A stretch of DNA of 64,000 nucleotides. Source: Pseudomonas costantinii (lineage in GTDB: Bacteria > Pseudomonadota > Gammaproteobacteria > Pseudomonadales > Pseudomonadaceae). The DNA lies in the NCBI RefSeq assembly GCF_001870435.1, contig NZ_MDDR01000007.1:310001-374000 (forward strand), in the 5' to 3' direction. The notes beneath the pieces are model-generated. The model was not told where the DNA came from and did not search any database. It was given only the letters and a program-made list of their open reading frames with translations. Both the position numbers and the translations under genes were made by a program. Positions 9,411 through 17,181 of the stretch are shown in pieces. Position 1 is the stretch's first letter, and every line of letters begins with the position of its first letter.

Positions 9411-10328
9411 CTATTCTGCCAACAACGCATCCACTTCGGCAGTACCCGGTGACGTTGCCGGACCCCAGCGTGTGACGGCCAAGGCTGCGGCGGCATTTGC
9501 GCGACGCGCGGCTTGCGTGGGCGGTAAACCAACGGCCAACCCGGCAAGAAACACACCGGCATGGGCATCGCCGGCACCATTACTGTCGACCGCCGTCACC
9601 TTGAAACCTGGTACATGCTCGGCTTTGCCTCGGCAACTCACCCAGCAACCATTCGGCCCATCGCGCACCACCAGCAATGTCTCGACAGGCAGATGGCGAT
9701 TGAGGTCGAGCAGTGCGTCGGCAAGCGAACGGGCGCCGGTAAACGCCAGGGCTTCCGGGCCGTTGCTGGTCCAGATATCGATACGCGGCAGCAACGCGGC
9801 CATCAACGCCGAATCCGGTGCCTTGACCAACGGCCCCGGGTCGAACACCACGCTGATTTCACGCGGTAACGCCAGCAGCCAGTCGAGCAACGCTTGCGCC
9901 TTGCCCGCCAGCAACAGGCTGTAGCCGCTGACGTACACGTAATCGTCCGCGCGCGGCACGACGCCCGCCAAGTCCTCAGCGCTCAAGTCGCCCTCAGCGC
10001 CGATATGGGAAATGAAGGTGCGCTCGGTGGTGGCTTCGGTCAGTGACACACACAAGCCCGTGTCCTTGCCTTCGCTGGCGGCCTGGGCCATCTCCACGCC
10101 TTCGGCCTGCATCGCCGCGCGCGCCAGGTCGCCGAAGCGCCCGTTGCCATGACGCCCGAGATACACCACCGGCAAGCCATTGCGCCGAGCAGCGGCCATC
10201 ACATTGAAGCCGCCACCGGCTTCGAAGCTGGCGGATTTCGCCAGCACGTCGCCGCCGGTCGCAGGCAGAGTATCGAGGGCCATGACCAGGTCGACGATGA
10301 CCTGGCCGGTGTGCAGCAATCTAGACAT
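9411..10328 (-). CDS. PfkB-family carbohydrate/nucleoside kinase
   Basis: A ribokinase-like kinase of 305 residues that would phosphorylate a sugar or nucleoside with ATP. Signature 1 is GGGFNVMAAARRNG near residue 37, and signature 2, with the catalytic Asp, is DSNGAGDAHAG near residue 246. Its ATG overlaps the permease stop by 8 bp, so it is translationally coupled to the GntR / ADP-ribosylglycohydrolase / permease operon. The set matches E. coli yegV (kinase), yegU and yegW. The substrate is unknown; a ribose or nucleoside derivative is inferred from the neighbours. Confidence 0.85.
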   Translation of the reverse strand: MSRLLHTGQVIVDLVMALDTLPATGGDVLAKSASFEAGGGFNVMAAARRNGLPVVYLGRHGNGRFGDLARAAMQAEGVEMAQAASEGKDTGLCVSLTEATTERTFISHIGAEGDLSAEDLAGVVPRADDYVYVSGYSLLLAGKAQALLDWLLALPREISVVFDPGPLVKAPDSALMAALLPRIDIWTSNGPEALAFTGARSLADALLDLNRHLPVETLLVVRDGPNGCWVSCRGKAEHVPGFKVTAVDSNGAGDAHAGVFLAGLAVGLPPTQAARRANAAAALAVTRWGPATSPGTAEVDALLAE

Positions 10329-11787
10329 TGGCGCTCTCTACTAAAGCCGGACGACGGTCAGCCGCGCCGCCCAGTACCGCATAAATCCCGCCGGCCACCA
10401 GGAAGGTGACGATCCAGCCCAGGCCGTTGTGGCCCAACCAGGAGTCGGACAAAGGCCCGGCGAACCAGATGTTTTCGGCCGTGGTGCCGATGGTGGTGAA
10501 GCTGAAGCCCAGCACGATCGCTACAGCCCAGGCGCCGAACGCACGCCATTCCACGCCACCGCGATACCAGTAGGCGCTGCTTGGGCTCACATCCAGCAAG
10601 TCTTGGGCACTGTAGTGGTGACGATGAATCAGATCGACCACAAAGATCCCGACCCACGCAGTGATCGGTACTGCCAGCAACGAGATGAAGGTGATGAAGG
10701 GGCCGTAGAAACTGTCGGCGATCAGCATGAAGTAGATGGAGCCGGCGAAGATCGCCACGATGTCGACGATCACCGCATGGACACGCTTGACCTTCAAGCC
10801 GAGGGTCAAGGTGGTGAGGCCTGCCGAGTACACCGATAAGTTGTTGGAAAGCAGCAGCCCACCAAAGGCGGTGATCAGGTACGGCACGGCCATCCAGGTC
10901 GGCAGCATGTCGCGGATCGCGATGATCGGGTCAGTGGCCGAGGCCAGGTCGTTGTTGCCCACCGACAGCAGGCCGCCGAGGGTGATCAGCAGCACCAGCG
11001 GAATGCCCGCACCAAATGCGGCCGACGCCACCAGGCGCACGGCCTTGACGCTGCGGTGCTGGTAGCGCGACATATCGGCACCGGCGTTGGCCCAACCGAT
11101 ACCGGTACCGGCGGCCATGGTGCCGACACCAATGATCATCGCGCTCAACGGTGCCGGAGTGGCGTTGAACACCGCGCTCCAATCAATGGTGGCGCAGAGG
11201 AACCCGCCGACCAGGATGTTCAAGGCGCCGAACACGTAGGTGGCCCACTTCTGGATCACCAGCAGCGTGGCGTGGCCCAGGCCGGAAACGGACAGGGTCA
11301 GCAACACGAAGATGGCAATGAACAGCAGGGTCAGCACCGGTGCGCTTTTCGCCTCGACCGGGGAATGGAACAGGATCGAACACAGCGACAGCAGCACGAA
11401 AGCGGCGGTGGTGGTGTTGACGGTCTCCCAACCCAGGCGCGACATCAGCGACACGATGGTCGGGCCGATGTTACCGCGCACGCCAAAGATCGCCCGGGAC
11501 AAGGTCAAGCTTGGCGCACGGCCACGACGACCGGCGATGGAGATGATGCCCACCACCGCGAAGGAGCCGGCGGCGCCGAGGACCGCCACGATGACGGCCT
11601 GCCAGATGGCCAGGCCGCGAAACGCCACCAGCGTCGCACCAAGCGGCAAGCCGAGAATGCTGATGTTGGCCGCGAACCACACCCAGAACAATTGCAGTGG
11701 GTGGCCGTTGCACTCGCTTTCAGGGACCGGTTCGATGCCGCGTGTTTCCAATTGCCCGGCGCTTTGGCCGGAAGAAGTGGTGCTCAT
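10321..11787 (-). CDS. NCS1-type purine/cytosine permease-like transporter
   Basis: A 488-residue membrane protein with about 12 hydrophobic segments in the nucleobase:cation symporter-1 family. Typical segments are FWVWFAANISILGLPLG near the N-terminus, APSLTLSRAIFGVRGN, GWETVNTTTAA, and WANAGADMSRYQ in the middle. ATG 11787 (MSTTSSGQSAG) is preceded by GGAGCACCCCC; a longer upstream reading is not family-like. It sits between the ADP-ribosylglycohydrolase-like gene (136 bp upstream) and the kinase (8-bp overlap). In E. coli yegTUVW the transporter is a nucleoside MFS protein, so this is a non-homologous replacement with a related substrate class. Confidence 0.85.
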   Translation of the reverse strand: MSTTSSGQSAGQLETRGIEPVPESECNGHPLQLFWVWFAANISILGLPLGATLVAFRGLAIWQAVIVAVLGAAGSFAVVGIISIAGRRGRAPSLTLSRAIFGVRGNIGPTIVSLMSRLGWETVNTTTAAFVLLSLCSILFHSPVEAKSAPVLTLLFIAIFVLLTLSVSGLGHATLLVIQKWATYVFGALNILVGGFLCATIDWSAVFNATPAPLSAMIIGVGTMAAGTGIGWANAGADMSRYQHRSVKAVRLVASAAFGAGIPLVLLITLGGLLSVGNNDLASATDPIIAIRDMLPTWMAVPYLITAFGGLLLSNNLSVYSAGLTTLTLGLKVKRVHAVIVDIVAIFAGSIYFMLIADSFYGPFITFISLLAVPITAWVGIFVVDLIHRHHYSAQDLLDVSPSSAYWYRGGVEWRAFGAWAVAIVLGFSFTTIGTTAENIWFAGPLSDSWLGHNGLGWIVTFLVAGGIYAVLGGAADRRPALVESANV

Positions 11788-11877
11788 GAGGGGGTGCTCC
11801 TGGTGCCTGTATTGTTGTGGTTGTGGCAGATTTTTAAGGTGGAACGACTCTCGGTCTCCCTGACTCATCGCACTCAA

Positions 11878-11905
11878 TGTGGGAGCTGGCTTGCCTGCTC
11901 CCACA
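11878..11905. repeat. REP palindrome (fluorescens type)
   Basis: Perfect inverted repeat TGTGGGAGC-N10-GCTCCCACA in the gap between the ADP-ribosylglycohydrolase-like gene and the permease gene. The same element, with one arm changed, is found at 27671-27700. Such palindromes are dispersed in hundreds of copies in P. fluorescens-group genomes. Confidence 0.85.
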
Positions 11906-11923
11906 CATTTTGCTTTGCGGCGC

Positions 11924-12925
11924 TTAACGCAGACTGAGCAGCCCTTGGACCAGCGGCTGTAGATCCAGGCCATTGACCTGTTTGACCTGATCGATCAACG
12001 CCTCTGGCCAGCACTGCATCCCCAGGCACGCCCCCAACATCGCGCCGAGGATCGCGGCAATGGTGTCGGTGTCGCCGCCAAGGCTGGCGGCCAGACACAG
12101 GGCTTCGAAAGCGTTCATCTCGCCGACCGCCACTTGTTGCGCGAGGGCAAACGAGACCACCACCGATTCCTGGGACGCAACGGAGGTACCGATCAATTCG
12201 TAGAGCAAGTCGGCAAACAAGGCTTTGTCACCGCTGCCGACGCTTAGGGTCCGCGCCCAACTGATGCGAGTGGAAATGCGCCCACCGGCAATCCAATGAC
12301 CGTGACCCTCCGCTTGCTGGGCGATCTGGGTACCGATGTTCAGTGCTTCACCCAAATCCACGCCGTTGATACCGGCCGAAACCACCGCCGCTACCGCTGC
12401 TGCGCTGGAGATGCCCAGGCTGGTGTTATGGGTGACCTGGCAGGCCTGGATCACCGACTGGATAAACTGCGCCGGGTCACTGACGTCGGCCGCGATACCC
12501 ACCGGAGTGATGCGCATCGCAGCGCCGTTGGTGGTGCCGTAGCGCCCCGACTCCTCCGGGGTGTGGCCCGCAAGGATCATGTCGATTGCACGCTTGGTCG
12601 ACGGGCCCAGCAAATCCTGGGAGCCCTTGGCGCGCATCACCGCTTCCCAGTCGATCAAGCGTTGGGCGAGCACGGTCGGTTGGATCTTGCCCTGGCCTTC
12701 TACCAGCAATTCGCCAACCAGGATCGCCTGTTCGGTGTCATCAGTGATCGAACCGGCGGGCATGTTCGGCGCAATGGGCTGGTCGGCATCGGCATCTTCC
12801 AGGCCCGTGATGGCACCGAAGCGCGCCCGGACCTGTTCGCGGCTCAAGGACTGGGTGGGCATGCCCAAGGCATCGCCCAACGCCAGGCCATAGAAAGCGC
12901 CGAGCGCACGGGAAATCGGGGTCAT
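11924..12925 (-). CDS. ADP-ribosylglycohydrolase-family protein (YegU-like)
   Basis: A 333-residue protein of the DraG/ARH fold, which cleaves N-glycosidic bonds of ADP-ribosyl or ribosyl compounds using paired metal ions. The metal-binding motifs are visible: DALGMPTQ near residue 19, ITDDTEQA near residue 61, and GGDTDTIAAILGAMLGA near residue 280. Its ATG overlaps the GntR stop in an ATGA arrangement, and the permease and kinase genes follow. In this context a catabolic role (releasing ribose or ribose-phosphate from an imported nucleoside-like compound) is more likely than protein de-ADP-ribosylation. That is inference. Confidence 0.87.
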   Translation of the reverse strand: MTPISRALGAFYGLALGDALGMPTQSLSREQVRARFGAITGLEDADADQPIAPNMPAGSITDDTEQAILVGELLVEGQGKIQPTVLAQRLIDWEAVMRAKGSQDLLGPSTKRAIDMILAGHTPEESGRYGTTNGAAMRITPVGIAADVSDPAQFIQSVIQACQVTHNTSLGISSAAAVAAVVSAGINGVDLGEALNIGTQIAQQAEGHGHWIAGGRISTRISWARTLSVGSGDKALFADLLYELIGTSVASQESVVVSFALAQQVAVGEMNAFEALCLAASLGGDTDTIAAILGAMLGACLGMQCWPEALIDQVKQVNGLDLQPLVQGLLSLR

Positions 12926-13635
12926 TTCGACGCTCCAAACTGCAGGTGTAGGCGAAAGTGCAGAGGGTCGAGCAAGCTTTCGACATGTTCCATGAAGCGC
13001 TCGCGGCGGTCGTAGGTGGTGCGCGAGGCTTTGAGAAACACAGTGCCGGCGGGACGACCGAGCAGTTCGGCGTCTTCATCGCTCAGGGGTTCGGCGCCGA
13101 TCCATTGATCACCTTCGGCGCCAACATAGCCATAGGCCGCCAGGGTGATGGTCAGGGAATTGTCGATCAGGCCGGTCCTCGGCAGGCTTTCCAAGCCACC
13201 GACAGCAGGCATCAGCGAACGCTCCAGGGACACGGCGATGCCGTCAGTGGTGCGCCGACGGCGATCGAGCGCGATAAATTGATCGCTGCCGAAACGGCTG
13301 AGCAGGTCCGGACGGGTCACGGCTTCCAGGCGCAGGATATCGGTGGTCACCAGTGCTCCTGTATCGGCCAGCGCCTGGGCCCAGCCGCTGCGTTGGTCGA
13401 GCACCATGCCGTCAAAGGTGACGATGGAGCCGACACCGCTTTGGGTGGCGATGTAGTTGCGGCGTTTAAGCTCGGCGAGGGCTTCGCGCAGGGTGCCTCG
13501 GCTGACCGCAAACTCTTCGGCCAACTGATGCTCGCCCGGCAGCAGGAAACCGTCGGCCATCACTCCACCCTCGATACGGCGGATGAGCTCGTCGACGACG
13601 CGTTTTTTCTTATCAAATCGGACATGTCTAATCAT
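12922..13635 (-). CDS. GntR/HutC-family transcriptional regulator
   Basis: A regulator of 237 residues with an N-terminal winged helix (LPGEHQLAEEFAVSRGTLREALAELKRRNYI, roughly residues 35-65) and a C-terminal UTRA ligand domain containing LDRRRRTTDGIAVSLERSLMP. This is the first gene of the operon and overlaps the next by 4 bp. ATG 13635 is preferred over a TTG two codons upstream. It probably represses the operon until the pathway substrate or an intermediate binds. An imperfect palindrome lies across its own start (13621-13638). Confidence 0.85.
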   Translation of the reverse strand: MIRHVRFDKKKRVVDELIRRIEGGVMADGFLLPGEHQLAEEFAVSRGTLREALAELKRRNYIATQSGVGSIVTFDGMVLDQRSGWAQALADTGALVTTDILRLEAVTRPDLLSRFGSDQFIALDRRRRTTDGIAVSLERSLMPAVGGLESLPRTGLIDNSLTITLAAYGYVGAEGDQWIGAEPLSDEDAELLGRPAGTVFLKASRTTYDRRERFMEHVESLLDPLHFRLHLQFGASK

Positions 13636-13638
13636 GTA
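13621..13638. promoter_or_regulatory. Candidate GntR operator overlapping the gntR start
   Basis: ACATGT and CATGTA half sites form an imperfect palindrome that includes the gntR ATG. It lies in the 70-bp gap upstream of the operon. HutC-type regulators commonly bind such sites in their own promoters, but the site is assigned by position only. Confidence 0.35.
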
Positions 13639-13705
13639 CAAATTGATAACCGAAAGCGGCCGTTTCCAGCAAGATAATTATTTCAGGAAGATGAAAAAAT
13701 CGGCC

Positions 13706-14266
13706 TCAGGGCTCCAGGCCAATACGGAAAAACTCCCCACCGCTCCAGACGCCCAGCCAGTTCTGACCGTTGATCGGACGACTCACCGCCAGCTCAACCA
13801 ATTGGTAAAACGCGTTGCGGTGCACGAGGGCTTCGAGGTTGGTGCGCACCCGCAGATAGGGCGCGGGTTCCTGGGTGACGGGGTCGATCACCACCCGCAA
13901 CGGGTGTTCGAGGCCTGCCTCAACCTGATCGTCAACGTTGGTGGTAAAGCGCAGTACCTGACTTTCGCCCTGCCCTTCGACTTCCAGGGTTACGGCGACA
14001 AACGGCGCATCATCGACGGTGATGCCAACTTTTTCCACCGGAGTTATCAGGAAATACTCATCGCCGTCGCGGCGAATGATGTTGGAGAACAACTTGACCA
14101 TCGGCTTACGCCCGATCGGCGTGCCCTGGTAAAACCAGGTGCCGTCACGGGCGATGCGCATGTCAATGTTGCCGCAAAAATCCGGGTTCCACAGATGCAC
14201 CGGTGCCGGCCCCTTGCCCTTGGGCAGTTGAGCCAATAAATCATTGGCCTTGGCGGAATCGGTCAT
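13706..14266 (-). CDS. DUF1285 domain-containing protein
   Basis: A 186-residue soluble protein with no signal peptide. The recognisable family segment is VHLWNPDFCGNIDMRIARDGTWFYQGTPIGR, followed by KLFSNIIRRDGDEYFLITPVEK. The DUF1285 family is widespread in proteobacteria and its function is not established. The gene lies 16 bp downstream of the DUF4823 lipoprotein gene on the same strand and is probably cotranscribed with it. Confidence 0.85.
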   Translation of the reverse strand: MTDSAKANDLLAQLPKGKGPAPVHLWNPDFCGNIDMRIARDGTWFYQGTPIGRKPMVKLFSNIIRRDGDEYFLITPVEKVGITVDDAPFVAVTLEVEGQGESQVLRFTTNVDDQVEAGLEHPLRVVIDPVTQEPAPYLRVRTNLEALVHRNAFYQLVELAVSRPINGQNWLGVWSGGEFFRIGLEP

Positions 14267-14282
14267 AGGGTTTGCTCCGGTC

Positions 14283-14888
14283 TTACTGATCGCTCATGCC
14301 CAACAGGCCTCGGGCGTATTGCGCCAGCGGGCGGGCAATCAGATCTTGTGGCTTGGTATCGTGGAACGTCAGTAAACCGCCACGACTGCGAATGCGCACA
14401 GTATCAATCAAATATTGGGTGCTGGTCTCAATCAGCATGACCTGTATTACGCCGCTGTCGAGGCCCAAGCGATCCAGAGCCTGTTGATCGGTCCACTCAT
14501 CGGCGTTGCCGATACGGTCATCGGCTGCCGCAAAGCGGCAATACAACAGGTAGTGAGCGCCTGCCGCGCGGGCTTCGGACATCGCTTGTTCGAGGCCTTC
14601 AGGCTTGTGGGCGCGGCGTACCATGGGGAAGTATTCGACGAAGCCGTTGAAAGCTTCTTCTGCCACCACGTTAGGTCGCGGATAGGCACTGCCCGGCGGC
14701 ACGAACGCGCCCTGGGCGATGAAGACAAAGGAGTCTGGCTGTATGCGGATCGACGCGGTGCGGCGCGTATCACTGTGGTCCAGCAGCCCGGCGTCACTCA
14801 TCTGATAGCGGGTGCCTTCGGCCATATCGCTGACGGTCATACAACCACTTAGCGTCAATGACGCCAGCAACAAAACCAGACTACGCAT
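14283..14888 (-). CDS. DUF4823 family lipoprotein
   Basis: A 201-residue protein with a lipoprotein signal peptide: MRSLVLLLASLTLSGC, lipobox LSGC with acylated Cys at residue 16. Residue +2 is Met, so export to the outer membrane is likely. The ATG at 14888 has an excellent ribosome site, GGAGG with 6-nt spacing, which decides the start over a longer upstream frame. The rest matches the DUF4823 family (unknown function) found in pseudomonads. Confidence 0.85.
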   Translation of the reverse strand: MRSLVLLLASLTLSGCMTVSDMAEGTRYQMSDAGLLDHSDTRRTASIRIQPDSFVFIAQGAFVPPGSAYPRPNVVAEEAFNGFVEYFPMVRRAHKPEGLEQAMSEARAAGAHYLLYCRFAAADDRIGNADEWTDQQALDRLGLDSGVIQVMLIETSTQYLIDTVRIRSRGGLLTFHDTKPQDLIARPLAQYARGLLGMSDQ

Positions 14889-14960
14889 CCTAATCCTCCA
14901 GAGGCCGGTGACGGAAAACCGGCGAATGGGCACGTAATGCAGGTTCTGCGCCAGCTTGGG

Positions 14961-15929
14961 CTAGCCGCCAATGATCTTCATGATCGTCGCACCGCCAGAG
15001 AAGGCCACTTCCTGCTTGTCACCCAGGGCCTTCATCAACAGGCCTTGCAAGGCAGGCAGTGCCTGGTGGCGCGGCTTGTCCAGCAGGTCGCCGATGTAGT
15101 GACGGTTACTCGATGACAGGCAGCCATGCAACCAACCGGTGGAAGACAGCCGCAGACGCGAACAGGTACGGCAGAACGGCACACTTTCGTTGGCGATCAC
15201 GCCAAAGAAGCCCTTGCCCGGAACCTCGTAGCGCACGGCCGTGGCGTCGACAGGCGCATTGGCTTGCAAGTATTCGTGATGTTCGCCGATCAGGCTGAGC
15301 AGTTGCTGCAAACTGACGAACTGCTGCAGAAACGCATTGGAATCCTTGGCCAGGTGGCCCATGCGCATCAGTTCGATAAAGCGCAGCTCATAGCCACGTT
15401 CCAGGCAATAGTCGAGCAGCGGCATCACTTGGTCGAGGTTCTGCCCGCGCAACGGCACCATATTGACCTTGATCTTGATCCCGGCAGCGCGGGCTTGGTC
15501 CATGCCGTCGAGCACAGTGGCCAGGTCGCCTCCACGCGCAATACTGCGGAAGGCGTCAGCATCCAGGGTATCGAGGGAGACGTTGATCCGGCGAATACCG
15601 GCGTCCACCAGCAGCGGCAGTTTGCGCGCCAACAGTTGGCCGTTGGTGGTCAGGCTGATATCACTGAGGCCCATCTGCCCCACCGCGCCCATGAAGGCTT
15701 CCAGCTTGGGGCTGACCAGCGGCTCGCCGCCAGTGATGCGCAGGCGATCAATGCCGGCTGCTTCAATCAGGTAAGCCACGCCACGCGCCATGGCCTCGGC
15801 CGAGAGTTCGTCCTGGGCAGCCACCAGCCGCTTGCCGTTGGGCACGCAGTAGGTACACGCATAATTGCAGGCTGAGGTCAGGCTGATCCGCAAATTGCGA
15901 AATCGCCTGCCTTGACGATCAACGATCAT
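14961..15929 (-). CDS. moaA: GTP 3',8-cyclase MoaA, radical SAM enzyme of molybdopterin synthesis
   Basis: Converts GTP to 3',8-cyclo-7,8-dihydro-GTP, the first step of molybdenum cofactor synthesis. The 322-residue protein has the radical-SAM cluster motif C21-x3-C25-x2-C28 (SACNYACTYC), the GGEP motif, and the second MoaA-specific cluster motif CRTCSRLRLSSTGWLHGC near the C-terminus. It ends in the conserved Gly-Gly tail (KIIGG) required for catalysis in MoaA. Pseudomonads usually carry two moaA paralogues; this one is not near other moa genes and may correspond to moaA2. Cofactor made here is needed by the Mo hydroxylase at 38029-40817. Confidence 0.88.
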   Translation of the reverse strand: MIVDRQGRRFRNLRISLTSACNYACTYCVPNGKRLVAAQDELSAEAMARGVAYLIEAAGIDRLRITGGEPLVSPKLEAFMGAVGQMGLSDISLTTNGQLLARKLPLLVDAGIRRINVSLDTLDADAFRSIARGGDLATVLDGMDQARAAGIKIKVNMVPLRGQNLDQVMPLLDYCLERGYELRFIELMRMGHLAKDSNAFLQQFVSLQQLLSLIGEHHEYLQANAPVDATAVRYEVPGKGFFGVIANESVPFCRTCSRLRLSSTGWLHGCLSSSNRHYIGDLLDKPRHQALPALQGLLMKALGDKQEVAFSGGATIMKIIGG

Positions 15930-15960
15930 GGATCACTCCGGCAGAAGATATTTCGGGCGC

Positions 15961-15992
15961 GCTAAAAACTGACTCATAAATCAGTTTTTAGC
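15961..15992. repeat. 12-bp perfect inverted repeat upstream of moaA
   Basis: GCTAAAAACTGA and its exact complement flank an 8-nt spacer. It lies 31 bp upstream of the moaA start and 76 bp downstream of the TetR stop. The T-run in each arm would let it act as a bidirectional terminator for the TetR transcript, but its closeness to moaA also allows an operator role. Confidence 0.7.
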
Positions 15993-16068
15993 AAGATCCT
16001 TACCTGAGTATATTCCTGGGGCACTGCACCTGGCAGTAAATCATTGGCCCATCACTGTGGCGAATGAC

Positions 16069-16737
16069 TTACGTGGCGGGGGTTTCGCTGCTCTTCGGCT
16101 CAGCGCTTGGCAGTTCAGTGCTGTGCTTGCGCTTATTGCCCATACGCACACCGATATCCATCAGGAATTGGAAGAAGCCTTCCTGATCTTCCAGCACATT
16201 GCTCCAGAACGGTGAGTGATACAGCGCCACAGCGCCATGCACCAACGCCCAGGCGGCGCAGTAGTGGAAATACGGCGGCACGTCTTCAAGCTTGCCTTCG
16301 CTGATGCGGCCTTTGATCAGCAAGGTCAGACGCTCGAAGTTCGAGGCGCGGATCTTGTGCAACTCCTCGACCATTTCAGGCACTTGGTGGCCCTTGACCA
16401 CCTTCTCTTCCAGGCGGTCGAACAGGCGGTAGCGCTGCGGATCACGCATGCGGAACTCAAAGTAGGCCCGGGACAGCGCTTCCTTGTCCTTGTCGACATC
16501 GGCCGAATGCAGCAGCTCGTTCAAATCACGCTCGTAGTCGAGCATCAGGCGCAGGTAGATCTCGGCCTTGGACTTGAAGTGCTTGTAGATCGTGCCTTTG
16601 CCGATACCCACGGCGTCCGCAATCATCTCGACGGTGACGCTGTCTTCACCTTGTTCGAGGAACAGCTTGAGTGCGGTGTCGAGAATTTCCTGCTCACGGC
16701 GGCGAAACTCACGGACCTTACGGGGTTCTTTTTGCAT
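16069..16737 (-). CDS. TetR-family transcriptional regulator
   Basis: A 222-residue repressor-type regulator. The N-terminal helix-turn-helix is ILDTALKLFLEQGEDSVTVEMIADAVGIGKGTIYKHFKSKAEIYLR, a canonical TetR domain, and the C-terminal region is helical. ATG 16737 (MQKEPRKVREFRRREQ) is preferred over a TTG 48 bp upstream because the conserved family protein starts with MQKEPRK. It sits next to the RgsA and tatD region, as does its homologue in P. aeruginosa (PA2957 by recollection). The target genes are not evident. Confidence 0.85.
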   Translation of the reverse strand: MQKEPRKVREFRRREQEILDTALKLFLEQGEDSVTVEMIADAVGIGKGTIYKHFKSKAEIYLRLMLDYERDLNELLHSADVDKDKEALSRAYFEFRMRDPQRYRLFDRLEEKVVKGHQVPEMVEELHKIRASNFERLTLLIKGRISEGKLEDVPPYFHYCAAWALVHGAVALYHSPFWSNVLEDQEGFFQFLMDIGVRMGNKRKHSTELPSAEPKSSETPAT

Positions 16738-17045
16738 GAGGGAGAGGTCTGCAGAGGTCAATGTGGGAGGGTTGCGCAGAGCCAATGATACGTGGCGATA
16801 CGATTTACCCAGTGCGAGGGATTATCCCGACTGAGCGGTCGTTGGGCAACGCCTATGTGAACCGGTTATACACTTAACTTTCAGTGCGCCAACGTTTTCA
16901 CCCTTCTCGGTCAGAAACAATACGCAACAATGACACTCGTGCACCTGCTCAATGAGAACTCAAGCGAAGCGCGCGTATTCCAAATCTGTTTAAAAAACGA
17001 CCAATCACCACTGGACTGAATCGGATACTGATCAATACTTCAGTA

Positions 17046-17163
17046 GTCGACGCGACATCTCCCCCAAGTGACGCGTTGACCTGGGTACCGACGGACTGCG
17101 TGCCCTTGTTTTACTCCTAATGGTCTTAGCCCGGATTCACCCCCCAGAACCCGGGTTTTTTTT
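17046..17163 (+). ncRNA. rgsA: Probable small RNA RgsA (P16)
   Basis: The only transcript-like signal in the 444-bp gap between the TetR gene and tatD is on the plus strand. A -10-like CAATACT lies at 17034-17040, followed by a 9-bp stem (17046-17054 with 17072-17080, one G-U) whose loop holds CTCCCCC. The RNA ends at a strong terminator at 17130-17163, giving about 118 nt. The length, the terminator and the position beside the PA2957-type TetR and tatD genes match RgsA, a GacA- and RpoS-dependent sRNA of Pseudomonas. The identity rests on synteny and length, not on an alignment. Confidence 0.65.
17130..17163 (+). terminator. Rho-independent terminator of the RgsA-like RNA
   Basis: CCCGGATTC pairs with GAACCCGGG (one mismatch) around a C-rich loop and is followed by eight T (17156-17163). 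No protein gene on the plus strand precedes it, so it marks the end of a non-coding RNA. Confidence 0.9.
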
Positions 17164-17181
17164 GCCTGTGATTTAGCCGCT

